NCBI GenBank assembly: GCA_046349775.1
Contig: JAXMBS010000061.1
Location: 1-33,096, forward strand
Direction of reading: 5' to 3'
Origin: JAEUIG01 sp046349775
Lineage (GTDB): Bacteria > Planctomycetota > Planctomycetia > Planctomycetales > Planctomycetaceae
DNA length: 33,096 nucleotides
Below, piece after piece: positions 33,001-33,096 of this stretch (position 1 is its first letter; each line of letters begins with the position of its first letter). Below the pieces are notes generated by a model. That model ran no database searches, had not been told where the DNA came from, and worked only from the letters and a program-made list of their open reading frames with translations. The position numbers and the translations under genes were made by a program.

Positions 33001-33096
33001 GCCGGGTTGCTCAAATTGGCTGTGGGATTATAGAGCGCCTGCGACCAGGCGACCGTCACTCCGCGAGCGCCCGGTTCCAGGACGACCAGTTGCACC
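30003..33096 (-). CDS. Very large PQQ-like propeller / helical-repeat protein (N-terminus outside window)
   Basis: Over 1,030 residues are visible and the gene continues beyond the right edge. From the visible N-terminal side there is a first beta-propeller region with BamB/PQQ-like repeats (VAVDRRRRALLWAHEY, LDGKPVWRQPRGERQF, LETGRLVART). A TPR-like helical region of about 270 residues follows (AAALMRRGEIHVHLGEEAPG). A second propeller region comes last (ATGRPVWTHDRPELTPGGD, GSGELVWTVPV). The C-terminus ends GEPPAPKDPPESK. In planctomycetes such large proteins are common and often attached to the envelope; the precise role is unknown. It is placed upstream of the C39-like peptidase on the same strand. 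The GTG at the edge is not taken as a start. Confidence 0.82.
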   Translation of the reverse strand, partial: VQLVVLEPGARGVTVAWSQALYNPTANLSNPAVGIERRLAGLTPSVSGDVVICPTGETTIVAVDRRRRALLWAHEYRRPSYDAPQQALAIRMLMNQQQSRGRIEDQLMDQLLQSDHWQDAAAVIAGEYVLCTPPDSQELLCLGLLDGKPVWRQPRGERQFIATVDQSRVVIVGQEQVEALQLESGAPAWNGVLPIPPPAGRGFRHGRLYALPLATGEVATMDLETGRLVARTPLPPESGRGNLLSADGRIVCQTADSVFGMQPLDQLTRDVESQLAAQPNDAAALMRRGEIHVHLGEEAPGLDDLRRAIVVDPKSPAGRLLATILIEGLRTNFDAYRGRAAEIEQLVTAPADQTLFHRLYAAGLQRRGEVAAALQQYLKYADTVSDDGGLLRVDGARQVRSPQWIAGRLDELLESAGTEERGRLQSELAKKVEDALANESTQRLAVLRQVIPEPRERRRIDQQLAATAETSELQSELLLLELLKSPDPQESAVATARLAERWLATGRRSDLLHQLLARLGGPLSAQACLNGRTGGELLTAWRADPPRAALIDAPDPWPTTHVNVKEHVRNLPTMTYAVRQLGPRSELLRGWTFVTDPGGTKLMACDEWGRQLWQVPTGRTGVLPGRQGPNYVRYISTYGRLLLLVAADQWTLLDAISLGDAPTVLAAERLVADGDGRQFIPNMPRGGQPIRNRNRPWIDPQSGSVPMGNVGPIAGGMFVYQAGSQLTAIDVATGRPVWTHDRPELTPGGDILADERTVIVWPPDSTDLQMFRAVDGSALGNARLPAHRELPQPEGIWGTGIVTTERGIDGRTLTLGMFDPVQQQQIWRRETVDVADWGVVDGHDFYVLQKDQWLRIIDGESGAIQAELQLPADGKATQAAVWSDSQRWYVATYRETEERQFPRSSQVTIVNGVVAAAARGSGELVWTVPVQRQLLHRDIPGGWPFLVLGTWSAPPGRTANERTATSTCTALLLEKSSGRILMETTAPGRDSSLGWQSEPAQHTIHLSVGSIKSTIEFGEPPAPKDPPESK

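Overview
This GC-rich window looks like a chromosomal segment of a planctomycete, probably in the Planctomycetia. The main evidence is several members of the paralogous families that are greatly expanded in that phylum: DUF1501 proteins with Tat-type leaders (three, one cut by the left edge), and secreted PSCyt1/DUF1549/DUF1553 proteins (two). A DUF3500 protein, a PEP-CTERM protein and Tat-exported enzymes fit the same picture. I see no rRNA, tRNA, prophage, transposase or CRISPR array.

Left part (1-6.6 kb): the tail of a DUF1501 gene; a small GxxExxY (PD-(D/E)XK-like) gene bracketed by CGCAGAG-type repeats; a badly frame-broken peptidase T gene; then a Tat-exported amidohydrolase followed by an enolase-superfamily dehydratase, a pair that suggests sugar-acid/lactone breakdown. 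On the minus strand a DUF1501 gene, a seven-bladed WD40 gene and a threonine aldolase gene follow one another.

Centre (6.6-18.4 kb): a PSCyt1-DUF1549-DUF1553 gene and its DUF1501 partner (plus), a cluster of five small hairpins, a glycine-zipper lipoprotein and a DUF3500 protein (minus), a second DUF1549/DUF1553 gene (plus), and dapF (minus).

Right part (18.7-33.1 kb): a PEP-CTERM protein, a small STAS-like protein, a secreted protein of unknown function with an adjacent GT-C-type membrane protein, the RNA ligase gene rtcB, a multi-pass membrane protein of unknown function, a frame-broken NAD-dependent epimerase, a small zinc-ribbon/L7-L12-like membrane-anchored protein, a membrane-anchored C39-like cysteine peptidase, and a very large propeller-helical-propeller protein cut by the right edge.

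Two patterns run across the window. First, at least six genes carry frameshifts although the protein continues correctly in another frame. One break sits in a G homopolymer, so sequencing or assembly indels are the likeliest cause. Second, nearly every intergenic gap holds a different short palindromic or tandem repeat. In several cases the repeat supplies, or directly touches, the start or stop codon of a neighbouring gene. No obviously new defence or biosynthetic system is visible. The less characterised candidates are the zinc-ribbon/L12-like protein, the membrane-bound C39-like peptidase with its giant propeller neighbour, and the repeat-bounded GxxExxY gene.
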